Assembly: GCF_019039105.1 (NCBI RefSeq)
Contig: NZ_JAHPIV010000001.1
Location: forward strand, 215,382-279,381
Origin: Desertibacillus haloalkaliphilus
GTDB taxonomy: Bacteria; Bacillota; Bacilli; Bacillales; KJ1-10-99
Length of the DNA stretch: 64,000 nt
Reading direction: 5' to 3'
Shown piece by piece: positions 17,313 to 26,156 of the stretch. The notes below the pieces were generated by a model that had not been told where the DNA came from, did no database searches, and worked only from the letters and a program-made list of their open reading frames with translations. A program made the translations under genes and the position numbers. Every line of letters begins with the position of its first letter. The first letter of the stretch is position 1.

Positions 17313-17380
17313 TGAATAAGTATTAATTTATTATTCACTACTTTAACAACTATCTTGCTGTTTGGCAATACTTATTCATA
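17313..17380 (-). promoter_or_regulatory. argGH promoter with two ARG-box-like operators
   Basis: On the minus strand -35 TTGCCA (17363-17368) and -10 TAAAGT (17340-17345) are 17 nt apart. One operator-like site covers the -35 (TATGAATAAGTATT, 17367-17380). The second is an interrupted palindrome starting TGAATAA and ending TTATTCA at 17313-17337, just downstream of the -10. The half-sites fit the ArgR/AhrC consensus (TGAAT with A/T spacing and ATTCA). Confidence 0.6.
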
Positions 17381-17580
17381 AAAAAGTATAAAAATAAATA
17401 TCCGTTTTTTTCTAAAAGTCCAATGCCCCCCCTTTTTCTGCCTATGTATAAACACCTTTTTACTATTCATACGAAAATAGGTGATCGTTTGTTACAATTC
17501 TATCGGTTGTAAAATTCGATGTTGTCATTCATTTTCTGATTATTCTCATGTACAATAACAATAAGGAGTGAGGGATTAGC

Positions 17581-17898
17581 ATGGATTATGAATTTATCTT
17601 AGATGAGCGATTAGGAATCTCAATACCACACTTATATAAGCAGTGGAGTCAATATTCACTTGAAACACAAGCCGATATCTTGCTTCGGTGGGAGTCGATT
17701 CGTGGCTCGATCCCCGATAAAGTAGAAGAACTAGAGGCAGAAATTAATCGTAAACAAGCGCAGTTAAATGTGGAAGAAAACTTTCAAGTGTCTTGCCAAT
17801 TAAACCTTGAAATTGCTGAACTTGCATCGATTATTAATGATTTATGGATTTGGTACCGCATCGATCAGGATGTAAGTGCTACACCCGTTCACCAATAA
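17581..17898 (+). CDS. Hypothetical coiled-coil protein, 105 aa
   Basis: A soluble acidic protein that I do not recognise. The N-terminal part (LGISIPHLYKQWSQYSLET) is followed by a helix with heptad-like E/L/I spacing (about 45-85, KVEELEAEINRKQAQL) and a tryptophan-rich end (NDLWIWYRI). AAGGAG lies 12 nt upstream of the ATG (the segment AAGGAGTGAGGGATTAGC). It is transcribed divergently from argG across a 392-bp gap that holds the arg operator and nothing else seen. It ends at a bidirectional terminator. The strong start site and terminator support a real gene. Confidence 0.75.
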   Translation: MDYEFILDERLGISIPHLYKQWSQYSLETQADILLRWESIRGSIPDKVEELEAEINRKQAQLNVEENFQVSCQLNLEIAELASIINDLWIWYRIDQDVSATPVHQ

Positions 17899-17941
17899 CA
17901 GTATGCAATATGTATCCACTGTTGGTGGCCATCCGACCATC

Positions 17942-17975
17942 AAAAAGACCACAATGTTACTATTTGTGGTCTTTT
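17942..17975. terminator. Bidirectional terminator
   Basis: AAAAAGACCACAA pairs with TTGTGGTCTTTT; it serves the 105-aa gene (+) and the EcsC gene (-). Confidence 0.85.
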
Positions 17976-17981
17976 CTTGTT

Positions 17982-18821
17982 TTATTCATATTTTTCTAGC
18001 AGAAACCTCTTTTGATAAAATCGATGAGCAAACTCTGTTACTTGTCGTGTAAATTGATAATTCATCGACGCTCCGAAAGCCATGCCAATGAGCGGTACTC
18101 CTTGAATGAGTTTCTTTCTAAGTAGCACGATAAGCATCGCCTTCAACACTTGATTTGCTGGTTGCTGTAGCCACGTAAGCTCAGTTACTGTTTCATCACC
18201 TTCATAAAACCAAGTATCTCTGTTTGTCTGTTCACTTACTTCAGCTTCTAATTGATCCCATGCCTGCTTCTGTAGCTCTCTTGGCAAGGACGCTGCATGA
18301 AAGACTTTCAATGCAACCATCATCTCATATGGTCGTTTCAAATCATAGCCATAGGTCATCGCAATCAGTTGTACCGATCGTAAATTAATGAAAAATAGTG
18401 CGGGAAGGTCTGTACCTAGTAACAAAACGCCTCCCATCCCAGACAATCCTCCCTGGCCAAAGGATAGTAGCCGTTGCTTGGCAACTTGTTGTTGCGCAAT
18501 AAAATTTAATTGCGCCATGTTCAATTGCTTTAAATCAGAAACATCCTCAATCTCCTCGTTAAAAACGCGCGCTTGGTCAATCAAACGGCTTTTTGCGTCC
18601 TGATGATACCTAGAATGCTGGATCATTGCATGTAGATGAAATAACAAACGATCAACCGTCTCAAGAACTTTCGTTTGACGCTTTTTCCCAAGCTTTTCAA
18701 AACTAGAGTTGAGTAGTTTTTTGTACGTACGTTCAAAATCGGTTGCCTCTATATTTATAAATTGTTCTTCCCATTGTAAAACCTCATTCCAAACCTTCAC
18801 TTCACGATCTGTCCAACTCAA
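17982..18821 (-). CDS. EcsC family protein
   Basis: A 279-residue EcsC-domain protein. The family is named after the third gene of the B. subtilis ecs ABC-transporter locus and has no proven biochemical role. Family features are visible: a helical N-terminal part, a glycine-rich hydrophobic segment FGQGGLSGMGGVLLLGTDLP, NLRSVQLIAMTYGYDLKRPY, and a C-terminal GVPLIGMAFGASMNYQFT hydrophobic stretch. The start is uncertain: the TTG at 18821 is 11 nt from GGAGG, while a TTG at 18830 is only 2 nt away. It follows the decayed Lon-like gene by 17 bp, so both once shared a transcript. Confidence 0.85.
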   Translation of the reverse strand: MSWTDREVKVWNEVLQWEEQFINIEATDFERTYKKLLNSSFEKLGKKRQTKVLETVDRLLFHLHAMIQHSRYHQDAKSRLIDQARVFNEEIEDVSDLKQLNMAQLNFIAQQQVAKQRLLSFGQGGLSGMGGVLLLGTDLPALFFINLRSVQLIAMTYGYDLKRPYEMMVALKVFHAASLPRELQKQAWDQLEAEVSEQTNRDTWFYEGDETVTELTWLQQPANQVLKAMLIVLLRKKLIQGVPLIGMAFGASMNYQFTRQVTEFAHRFYQKRFLLEKYE

Positions 18822-18838
18822 CGGATCCAATCCCTCCT

Positions 18839-19825
18839 TTAATGATGACTTACTTGCTGCTTCTGCTTTCCTGCTTGATACATTTGAAGCATGGTCACAA
18901 GACGTTGTTCAACGAGGCCAAACACCGTCCCATCTGGGAAATGCCCTTCCTCATCTCTCATTCCAGATGATACTCCTGTTAACAGCTCAATCCCTTCCTG
19001 AACCGTCCTCACCGCCCAAACGTGAAACATGCCATTTTGGATCGCTTCGATCACTTCGTTTCGCAGCATTAAATTCTTAACATTTTGTACTGGAATCATG
19101 ACACCTTGTTCACCAGTAAACCCATTCGCTTTACACGTATAATAAAAACCTTCAACTTTTTCATTCACACCACCGATTGGTTGGATGTCACCCCATTGAT
19201 TTACCGAGCCTGTAACCGCAATTCCTTGTTTTATCGGCAGTTGGGCTAATAAGGATAATAAAGCAAATAACTCTGTACTTGATGCACTATCACCATCAAT
19301 TGTAGCATACGATTGTTCAAACGTAATACTAGCTGATAACGGTAATGGTTTGTTCTGTGCAAATTCTCCTTGCAGATAACCTGTTAATGTTAATAAACCC
19401 TTAGCATGAAAGGGACCACTTAAATAGGATTCACGATCAATGTTAACAATTCCTTTTTGTCCAAGAAATGTTCGTACGGTAATTTTGTTTGGCTGACCAA
19501 AACGATAATCACCAGTATATAAAACAGACAATCCATTGATTTGACCAATAACTTCGCCATCTGTATGAATCATGATCGTCCCATCTTCAATCGATGCTTT
19601 AATCTTTTCTTCCTGTTCCCATCGGTCCAACTAAAAATAAATTATAACCATCTTTACGAACATTTAGACCGAAATCAATCGCTCGAACCGCTCGATCTTG
19701 ACCGATAATTCTGTTAATTGCTGGACTTCTTTTGTCGTTTCAAATGGAAAATTCCTATGATTATAACGTGCCGCTAATTGATCATTTTGTACGCGCAGTG
19801 CGTCTATTAAATGCTGCTTCTTCAT
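18839..19825 (-). pseudogene. Lon-like (LonB/COG1067) protease, internally deleted and frameshifted
   Basis: The N-terminal remnant starts at an ATG (19825) with AGGGGG 7 nt upstream and reads MKKQHLIDALRVQNDQLAAR, running into TAA after 53 codons (19664). A one-base shift near 19710 restores the family sequence IIGQDRAVRAIDFGLNVRKD followed by the Walker A start LFLVGPMGTG. At 19610-19620 the sequence jumps directly to the protease domain (WEQEEKIKASIEDGTIMI), which stays open for about 260 codons. The Ser-Lys dyad there is intact by motif: GDSAS (S115 of the remnant frame) and GGVNEK (K158), 43 residues apart as in archaeal LonB. The rest of the AAA+ module, roughly 400-500 residues in related proteins, is missing. 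Confidence 0.85.
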
Positions 19826-20079
19826 GTGATAACCCCCTTAGGTCCCCTTACGAGTTTATGACTATTTTACTCGGAGAACGATACTCGGGACTATGATCTG
19901 TGACACAATTTACCAAATAATCATAAAGATGTAACAATTTTCCGAAGGATTTTAAAAATCTGTCCAAAAAGGAGTGTTTTTTCCTTATTTGAACAGATAG
20001 ATCTCATCTTATGAATAAAGAGTTTCTGTAAATGGGAAAAGGAATAAGGTTCCTTCACCTCATCCAGCAGGTTCCGCCC

Positions 20080-21018
20080 TTATCCTTTATAAATTCTTCG
20101 TTTTAGCATCGGTGAATAATTCCACTCATCAGCTCCACTCTCATTGACTGCCTGCATCGCATTCATTTTGGCATCGATTTGATCAAGATAATGAAAGAAT
20201 ACGGCTGCTGGCGTTTTCCCAGAGACTGCACTCCCCCACCCCCAATCGACATCACCATGATGGCTCAAAATGCAATGTTTCACAGCTGCTATATCTGGGT
20301 CATCCGAAGCAAAGCCAAGCTCCCTCGCTGCGTCGTTAATCATCTCAATCCCTAAGATAATATGGCCCATCAATTCACCTTCTGTTGTATATTCAGGAGC
20401 AATTGGGTCACTCAGTTCTTTTATTTTTCCAATGTCATGTAACATACATGTCGCAAGCACATGGTCTTTATTGACGAACGGGTATAACGACAATAATTGC
20501 ACCGCTCCATGACATAGCGTGACGATGTGTTCAAGCAACCCCGCATAATAAGCATGGTGAAGTTTCTTACCTGCAGGGATTGTCGTAACTAAATCACGAA
20601 CGTTCTTATCGCCAAACAAGCGCTTGATGATTTGCGCCAATTGGGGCGATTCGATTTCATCAATAAATAAACGAAGATCATGCCATAGCTCTTCTCTCGA
20701 CACATTTGCATGAGGGATTAAATCAACTAATTTTACTGGATCGTCCTCTACGGCTAAACGAATTCGCTGAATGTTTAATTGCTTTTGATTGCGGTAAAAA
20801 TGAACGATCCCTTCCACCTTTACGACTGCTTTTTTTTGAAGTATTTCTTTTTGCTGTGCCGTGATATCCCATAATTTAGCTGTTATTGTCGTCTTACGAT
20901 CAACCAAGACAAAATCGAGATATTCACTACCATTCGCAGCCACTTTTAGGACTCGATCTTTTATAATAAAAAATCCGACGACCCGCTCTCCCTCTTTCTT
21001 TTCATTGAGTGTAGTCAA
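20080..21018 (-). CDS. yhaM: 3'-5' exoribonuclease YhaM
   Basis: A 312-residue YhaM-family RNase (B. subtilis YhaM is 314). It has an N-terminal OB-fold domain (about 10-95, VVGFFIIKDRVLKVAANGSE) and an HD domain with HHAYYAGLLEHIVTL near residue 155 and CMLHDIGKIKEL near 192. A further metal-ligand region SHHGDVDWGWGS lies near 253. The TTG at 21016-21018 is chosen because GGGGGAG lies 6 nt upstream; the ATG five codons earlier overlaps that site. In B. subtilis yhaM is elsewhere, so its place between the Lon relic and ackA is a local difference. A weak stem (GGAATAAGG with CCTTATCC) lies over its stop. Confidence 0.92.
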   Translation of the reverse strand: MTTLNEKKEGERVVGFFIIKDRVLKVAANGSEYLDFVLVDRKTTITAKLWDITAQQKEILQKKAVVKVEGIVHFYRNQKQLNIQRIRLAVEDDPVKLVDLIPHANVSREELWHDLRLFIDEIESPQLAQIIKRLFGDKNVRDLVTTIPAGKKLHHAYYAGLLEHIVTLCHGAVQLLSLYPFVNKDHVLATCMLHDIGKIKELSDPIAPEYTTEGELMGHIILGIEMINDAARELGFASDDPDIAAVKHCILSHHGDVDWGWGSAVSGKTPAAVFFHYLDQIDAKMNAMQAVNESGADEWNYSPMLKRRIYKG

Positions 21019-21078
21019 TCGAAACTCCCCCATTATCGGTTAATCTAATTAAATTGTATGCGAACGTCTAATGAAAAG

Positions 21079-21108
21079 CAAAAAACACCGCTTAAGGGTA
21101 AGCGATGT
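21079..21108 (-). terminator. Terminator of ackA
   Basis: On the minus strand ACATCGCTTA pairs with TAAGCGGTGT and is followed by TTTTTGC. Confidence 0.8.
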
Positions 21109-21119
21109 TTCCTGCGTGG

Positions 21120-22307
21120 TTATTTCGATAAACGAACGGTATCCCTTGCAATCATAACCTCTTCATTCGTTGGGATGATTAACACTTTTACTGGCGAATG
21201 CGGGTAATTAATAAAGGCTTCTTGACCACGGACTTTGTTTAATGCAGGATCCCAATACACGCCCATGAACTCTAATCCACGTAAGACACGCTCACGAATG
21301 ACATCACTGTTTTCTCCAATTCCAGCAGTGAAGACAATAGCATCGACACCAGACATGCGAGCAGCATATGAACCAATGTACTTATGGATTCGAGACGTAA
21401 ATACTTCTAATGCTAGTTCCGCACGCTCATTCCCATCGTTTGCTTCTTGTTCAATGTCACGTAAATCACTTGAAAATCCAGATACACCTAGTAGGCCACT
21501 TTTCTTATTTAGGGTGTCTAACACTTCGTTGGCATCTTGTCCCGTTTTCTCCATAATATAAGGAATTAACGCTGGGTCAATGTTCCCAGAGCGAGTCCCC
21601 ATCGTGACACCAGCTAGTGGCGTAAAGCCCATTGACGTATCAATCGATTTTCCACCATCAATCGCCGCAATACTTGCGCCATTTCCTAAGTGACAAGATA
21701 AAATGCGAAGTTGCTCAATTGGGCGGCCTAATAGCTCAGCTGCGCGTTCTGATACATATTTATGTGATGTTCCATGGAAACCATATTTTCGAATACCAAA
21801 CTTTTTATAGTAATCATAAGGAAGACTATATAAGTACGATTGTTCTGGCATTGTTTGATGGAAAGCAGTATCAAAGACAGCTACAGCTGGCACCGATGGT
21901 AGCACTTCTTTAAATGCCTTAATTCCGGTGATATTTGCTGGATTATGTAATGGTGCTAGCTCCGATACTTCTTCAATCCCTTTTAAGACTTCATCTGTAA
22001 TTAAAACAGAGTCGTTAAACTTTTCGCCACCATGAACAACGCGGTGTCCAATCCCTTCAATTTCATCAAGTGATGAAATGATTCCAAAGTCAGTTAATTT
22101 ATCTAGTAAATGCTTAACAGCAACAGAATGATCTGGGATATCGAAGGTTTCTGTTTTCTTTTCGCCGTCCACTTCAATTGTAAAAACCCCATCATTTAAA
22201 CCGATTCTTTCAACGAGACCTTTTGTTACGACTGTCTCTTCTGGCATGTTTAATAATTGGAACTTTAACGAGGAACTACCTGCATTAATCGCGATAATTT
22301 TTGCCAT
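21120..22307 (-). CDS. ackA: Acetate kinase
   Basis: Reversible phosphorylation of acetate with ATP; the overflow route from acetyl-CoA. It has 395 residues, identical in length to B. subtilis AckA. The acetokinase signatures are present: [12 protein letters not shown] at 5-16 and [10 protein letters not shown] near 179. The ATP-binding block [14 protein letters not shown] lies near 273. The ATG at 22307 follows AGGAG; 18 upstream in-frame codons have no start signal. The upstream gap (22308-22645) holds no gene and no promoter I could choose with confidence. Functionally it pairs with acsA further along the window. Confidence 0.97.
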   Translation of the reverse strand: MAKIIAINAGSSSLKFQLLNMPEETVVTKGLVERIGLNDGVFTIEVDGEKKTETFDIPDHSVAVKHLLDKLTDFGIISSLDEIEGIGHRVVHGGEKFNDSVLITDEVLKGIEEVSELAPLHNPANITGIKAFKEVLPSVPAVAVFDTAFHQTMPEQSYLYSLPYDYYKKFGIRKYGFHGTSHKYVSERAAELLGRPIEQLRILSCHLGNGASIAAIDGGKSIDTSMGFTPLAGVTMGTRSGNIDPALIPYIMEKTGQDANEVLDTLNKKSGLLGVSGFSSDLRDIEQEANDGNERAELALEVFTSRIHKYIGSYAARMSGVDAIVFTAGIGENSDVIRERVLRGLEFMGVYWDPALNKVRGQEAFINYPHSPVKVLIIPTNEEVMIARDTVRLSK

Positions 22308-22620
22308 TGTTTTACATCTCCTTTTAGCGAATGTATTGCTAATTAACATAGAAATAAACAAATAGATTGCTTTTTCTCATATCATTTTCCTAATATACCT
22401 TTTCATTTAAGCACCAAAATCTTCATTTTTCAAGAATTACACCCAATTTACTCTCAGATACTCCCAAATTCTTTATATTCAGACATGAATGCGCTTTATA
22501 CTTATACTACCTTTACTTTGTCCGTTATTGTGTTCTTTTAATCACATCAACTTGGCGAGTACATCACCTTATCTTGGTGTCCTCTATCTTCCTTTTCGTA
22601 TAAAAAGTAAGTCAAGGTAT

Positions 22621-22647
22621 AAAAAAAGAACCAACATTTGTTGGTTC
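22621..22647 (-). terminator. Terminator of ytxK
   Basis: On the minus strand GAACCAACAAATGTTGGTTC followed by TTTTTTT; the ytxK stop touches the stem. Confidence 0.9.
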
Positions 22648-23653
22648 ATTCACCTTTATTGACGTCAATGTGTAATTCTTGTTCAAACCAATCATCGATT
22701 CGTTTAATCATATCCGCTAAGGCTTGTTTATTAGAAAAAGAAGGGAGCTCAGCCATTAATGCTTGACGTGGTGTGATGACATTCTCACCTTTCTTTTGTA
22801 GCATGAAAATACTTTTTGCTTGCTGTTCAGATTTAAACATCGAAGGCGGTAACTGTAGAAGTCCGTGAATAACCGCATGCTCTTTAATAAAGTCATTAAG
22901 GGCAGGAGCTTCTTCACTTGAAAATAAAAAGTTAGGAATGATAAAGATAAGAAAGCCACCTTCTTTGACGCTATTTATCGATTGTTCAATGAGAAGATGA
23001 TGACTGTAAGAATGACCTTGTTTTGCTTTGAGTTGATAGCCTTCAGCAATATCGTCATTCGGATAATAGCCAACTGGTAAATCTGAAACGACGAGATCCA
23101 CTGGTGAAAGATGAATCGGGCGAATACTATCTTGATGGAAAAATCCAACTTCACGTGCTTGCAAGTTTGTGCTTACAAAAGCTAACTTCAATAATGTCTC
23201 ATCAACCTCAAAGCCATAGCTTCGCACCTGACTTGGTGATTGATTAATGATCGCAGACAGCAAATTGGCTGTTCCAACAGCAGGATCTAAAAGCGAAATC
23301 CTCTCTTGACCGCTCATGACCTTATTAACGAGATAGCTTACAAATAAGGCAACGCCATCAGGAGTCATCGCGTGATGCGGTTGGGTTGCTTCTTTCATCC
23401 CTTTTAAAACTGCCAACTGGAACACTTTACGAACTGTTTCTGCTTCAAGCTCCACATCCTGCAATGGCGACAACAGTGATTTTACACGCTCATTAACGCC
23501 TTCGGATGTCTCAACGACGACCTCCCCCTGGAATAGACTCTCGCCGGCTTCTGCTAGAGCTTCTAAATAAGTAACTTGTAAATCCTCCTGAATGAGTGAT
23601 GCCATATCATCGATGGCGGTAAATAACTTCTCAACATCTATCGCTGCTTCCAC
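22646..23653 (-). CDS. ytxK: Class I SAM-dependent methyltransferase YtxK
   Basis: A 335-residue N6-methyltransferase-fold protein, found between ackA and tpx in Bacillus. The SAM-binding motif is LLDPAVGTANLLSAI near residue 120. The catalytic-like motif is DLPVGYYP near 186, a variant of the N-P-P-Y tetrapeptide of adenine methyltransferases. Helical N- and C-terminal extensions flank the core. No target-recognition domain or restriction partner is adjacent, so it is not evidence for a restriction system. The GTG start at 23653 follows AAAGGAGAGGG. Target unknown. Confidence 0.9.
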   Translation of the reverse strand: MEAAIDVEKLFTAIDDMASLIQEDLQVTYLEALAEAGESLFQGEVVVETSEGVNERVKSLLSPLQDVELEAETVRKVFQLAVLKGMKEATQPHHAMTPDGVALFVSYLVNKVMSGQERISLLDPAVGTANLLSAIINQSPSQVRSYGFEVDETLLKLAFVSTNLQAREVGFFHQDSIRPIHLSPVDLVVSDLPVGYYPNDDIAEGYQLKAKQGHSYSHHLLIEQSINSVKEGGFLIFIIPNFLFSSEEAPALNDFIKEHAVIHGLLQLPPSMFKSEQQAKSIFMLQKKGENVITPRQALMAELPSFSNKQALADMIKRIDDWFEQELHIDVNKGE

Positions 23654-23716
23654 TAAAACCCTCTCCTTTTATGATTGAACTGTTCTAAATTGTAACAAAA
23701 AAATGTAATAAGTAAA

Positions 23717-23751
23717 GAAAAGCCCCCGGTGTCTTACACCGAAGGCTTTTC
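23717..23751 (-). terminator. Terminator of tpx
   Basis: AAAAGCCTTCGGTGT and ACACCGGGGGCTTTT on the minus strand form a stem ending in T-residues. Confidence 0.8.
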
Positions 23752-23764
23752 GTATCATCATTGC

Positions 23765-24265
23765 TTAGTTTGCTGCTTTTGCCGCCTCAACTGCTGCTTC
23801 GTAGTTTGGGTGGTCTGTTGCTTCAGGAACATACTCAACATATGTTACTTTATCATTGCTATCTACAACAAACACGGCACGAGTGAGCAGACGTAATTCC
23901 TCAATCGCTACACCATATGCTTTTCCGAATGAAAGCTCACGGTGATCAGAAAGTGTTTCAACGTTTTCAACGCCAGCTGCTCCACACCAACGCTTCTGTG
24001 CAAATGGTAAGTCTACACTTACCGTTAACACTTTTACGTTATCTAACTTCGCAGCCTCTTCATTAAAACGACGTGTCTGTGCATCACAAACACCAGTATC
24101 GACTGAAGGAACAACACTGATTAAACGAACTTGCCCTTTTGAATCAGCTAATGTTACCGGAGAAAGATCATTTGCTAACACAGTAAAATCAGGTGCTTGA
24201 TTCCCTACGCTAACTTCATTCCCTAATAATGTGACCTGATTGCCTTTAAACGTTACATTTGCCAT
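23765..24265 (-). CDS. tpx: Thiol peroxidase
   Basis: Atypical 2-Cys peroxiredoxin reducing hydroperoxides with thioredoxin. It has 166 residues, the family size. The peroxidatic Cys60 is in [13 protein letters not shown] and the resolving Cys94 is in KRWCGAAG, the positions expected for Tpx. The ATG at 24265 follows GGGAGGA. It is a single gene with its own terminator between gerW and ytxK on the same strand. The gap to gerW holds gerW's terminator. Confidence 0.97.
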   Translation of the reverse strand: MANVTFKGNQVTLLGNEVSVGNQAPDFTVLANDLSPVTLADSKGQVRLISVVPSVDTGVCDAQTRRFNEEAAKLDNVKVLTVSVDLPFAQKRWCGAAGVENVETLSDHRELSFGKAYGVAIEELRLLTRAVFVVDSNDKVTYVEYVPEATDHPNYEAAVEAAKAAN

Positions 24266-24357
24266 CGTGAATCCTCCCTGAATTTAATAATATATGTACA
24301 GTGTTAATACTAGACCTCTTTTCAGACTTTTTCAACAAAAATGCTTGGAAAAAGAAG

Positions 24358-24391
24358 AAAATGGGTTAATAGTTTTTACTTAACCCATTTT
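24358..24391 (-). terminator. Terminator of gerW
   Basis: AAAATGGGTTAA pairs with TTAACCCATTTT; the perfect 12-bp stem runs through A/T ends on both strands. Confidence 0.8.
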
Positions 24392-24432
24392 ATAACCCTT
24401 CAAACCTTCTTTTTCCTTTTTAAGAAATTTTG

Positions 24433-24897
24433 TTAAACGGGAGGATTATCATCATCTTGCGTTGGATTTTGATTCATCGTTGATGTTGTCGTTGTTTGGG
24501 TGCTTGTTTGCTGATTTGATTGATTGTTTCCTACCATTTGTTGGATTTTCTCAATCACTTGTGGCGCAAAGTCTAATAACTTCTCATACAGGTGCGTATT
24601 GCCATCGATATGAATCATTTTAACACCTGATCCATTAACAACTAGAAATGCAATTGGTGTAATTGATACACCACCACCACTACCACCACCAAAAGGCGCT
24701 TCCGGTGGGTTTTGATTATCTTCTACCGTAAACTGACTTCCACCTGCTGCAAACCCGAATCCAACTTTCGATACAGGTAAGATTACACTACCGTCAGGTG
24801 TCTCAACAGGATCACCGACGATCGTATTTACGTCTACCATTTCCTTTAGGTTTTCCATGGCCGTCATCATTAGACCTTGAATTGGATGTTCAGACAT
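24433..24897 (-). CDS. gerW: Spore germination protein GerW (YtfJ)
   Basis: A 154-residue member of the GerW/YtfJ sporulation family. In B. subtilis ytfJ is expressed in the forespore and influences germination. The family core is clear: HPIQGLMMTAMENLKEMVD, then VGDPVETPDGSVILPVSKVG, a glycine run FGGGSGGGVSITPIAFL, and VKMIHID. The C-terminus after about residue 125 is a low-complexity Q/T/N/D tail. AGGAGG lies just upstream. It forms an operon with ytfI (14-bp gap). Confidence 0.93.
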   Translation of the reverse strand: MSEHPIQGLMMTAMENLKEMVDVNTIVGDPVETPDGSVILPVSKVGFGFAAGGSQFTVEDNQNPPEAPFGGGSGGGVSITPIAFLVVNGSGVKMIHIDGNTHLYEKLLDFAPQVIEKIQQMVGNNQSNQQTSTQTTTTSTMNQNPTQDDDNPPV

Positions 24898-24911
24898 CGT
24901 TATTCCTCCTT

Positions 24912-25574
24912 CTATACATTCGCATTTTTCTCAGCTGATTGGAATAGGGGTGGCCGCCTTCTCCAATGCCTAACGATCATAATCGTTGCGACAATAGCAT
25001 GCCCGATTCGAAAAGAAATCATACATGTCATGTTCGTATAAGAAGCTTGTTGATTGTAGGTCGGATCAATACTAACCTTTGGGTTTTGCTTTAACCTCAT
25101 ATAATGTGAGAGAATCCCAACAATTGCCCCCTTCAAACTCCAGCCCATACCTACGATCATTCCTGTTTGCGCCGCATCCCCTAGCCCAAGTTGACTTCGC
25201 CATTCAAACTTATGAATAGAAATATGCCGCATAAACCGTTTGACGATTTGATGAAATCCAATTACATGCTGCAAAAAATTTTTTAAGTCTGATATGACAT
25301 CAAGAATTTTTTGAGGCGTGATTTTTACATCCTTTTTCTGTTTCGTCGTCGCGATCTTTTGCTCTTCCTTGACGACGATCGAGGCTGAATCTTCATCGAT
25401 TTTAATTAACGGTGCCTTAAAGGTATAAGAGATAAATTTCCATACCCTCACCGTAATTTTAAATTCGTCGTCATCTTTATTATGGAAGTATGAGATTGAT
25501 ATATGTAATTTTGTAACGAAAACGAGAAAAAACAAAATCAAAATAATGACTATTGTCCACATAATCCAATTCAT
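24912..25574 (-). CDS. ytfI: DUF2953 membrane protein YtfI
   Basis: A 220-residue protein of the DUF2953 family, which is always beside gerW in Bacillus. An N-terminal membrane helix (about 4-22, WTIVIILILFFLVFVTKL) precedes a mostly beta and amphipathic body; a second hydrophobic stretch is around 140-160 (GMIVGMGWSLKGAIVGIL). The upstream gene of the ytfI-gerW operon, likely forespore-specific by analogy. Function is unknown. There is a 77-bp gap to yteJ containing its terminator. Confidence 0.85.
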   Translation of the reverse strand: MNWIMWTIVIILILFFLVFVTKLHISISYFHNKDDDEFKITVRVWKFISYTFKAPLIKIDEDSASIVVKEEQKIATTKQKKDVKITPQKILDVISDLKNFLQHVIGFHQIVKRFMRHISIHKFEWRSQLGLGDAAQTGMIVGMGWSLKGAIVGILSHYMRLKQNPKVSIDPTYNQQASYTNMTCMISFRIGHAIVATIMIVRHWRRRPPLFQSAEKNANV

Positions 25575-25617
25575 TTTCCAAGCCCTTCCTTTCGATTACC
25601 ATTATCACCACCTTCGC

Positions 25618-25654
25618 AAAAAAATAAACCTGTTAGCAAAAGCTAACAGGTTTA
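25618..25654. terminator. Terminator of yteJ
   Basis: AAACCTGTTAGC pairs with GCTAACAGGTTT, and the minus strand continues TATTTTTTT. The stem begins at the yteJ stop. Confidence 0.9.
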
Positions 25655-26140
25655 TCGTTCATGAATCACATACGTATCAGCGATCATGTCATGAATGCCT
25701 TGTTTTTTCGTTGAAAAGGCTACTGTAAGGTAAAGAAGTGACATGAAGAAAAACACTTGATGAATAAATCGACCAATGACCTCCCGGAAAATGACCGCTG
25801 ACCATGTCAACGTTTCGTTTTTAGCGACTACTCTCATTCCAAACACTGTTTTTCCTAATGTTTGCCCCCTAAGCTTTGTTAAAAGCACAAAATAAGCGAA
25901 GCCAACAATCGCTGTTAAGATCGCTTCAAGAGTAAAAAACCGTAAAACAGTCGTAGTCGTCAACTCTTGCCAGCGGATGAGCGGTGTCACAAGGATGCTA
26001 TTCAAACTAAAAACAACGACCGCGTCAAATAGAAATGCCCATAAGCGCATCCAAAACCCAGCAAATTGATAACCTTCTTGTTTTTCTGCTTCCTCAATAA
26101 TCTTTGTTTCGAGCTGTTCATCATTCATCGTATGGTCCAT
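25652..26140 (-). CDS. yteJ: RDD family membrane protein YteJ
   Basis: A 162-residue RDD-domain protein. The conserved blocks are GFWMRLWAFLFDAVVVFSL (with R and D in the first helix), a second helix near 70-90, and GQTLGKTVFGMRVV near 96-110. Three to four membrane helices are present. GAGG lies 6 nt upstream of the ATG. It is downstream of sppA by 16 bp; in B. subtilis sppA-yteJ is likewise an operon linked to membrane stress and lantibiotic resistance. Its specific function is not known. Confidence 0.92.
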   Translation of the reverse strand: MDHTMNDEQLETKIIEEAEKQEGYQFAGFWMRLWAFLFDAVVVFSLNSILVTPLIRWQELTTTTVLRFFTLEAILTAIVGFAYFVLLTKLRGQTLGKTVFGMRVVAKNETLTWSAVIFREVIGRFIHQVFFFMSLLYLTVAFSTKKQGIHDMIADTYVIHER

Positions 26141-26156
26141 TGATAGCCTCCCCTCC

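Noticed and set aside
22482..22500. cre-like string with a central CG upstream of ackA
   Set aside because: About three mismatches to the CcpA consensus; in an A/T-rich gap this is expected by chance.
22530..22552. TGTG…CACA inverted repeat upstream of ackA, as an Fnr or Rex site
   Set aside because: Half-sites do not fit either consensus beyond four bases.
22646..23653. YtxK as part of a restriction-modification or BREX system
   Set aside because: No endonuclease, specificity subunit or helicase is nearby, and the gene is a standard part of the ackA-tpx neighbourhood in Bacillus.
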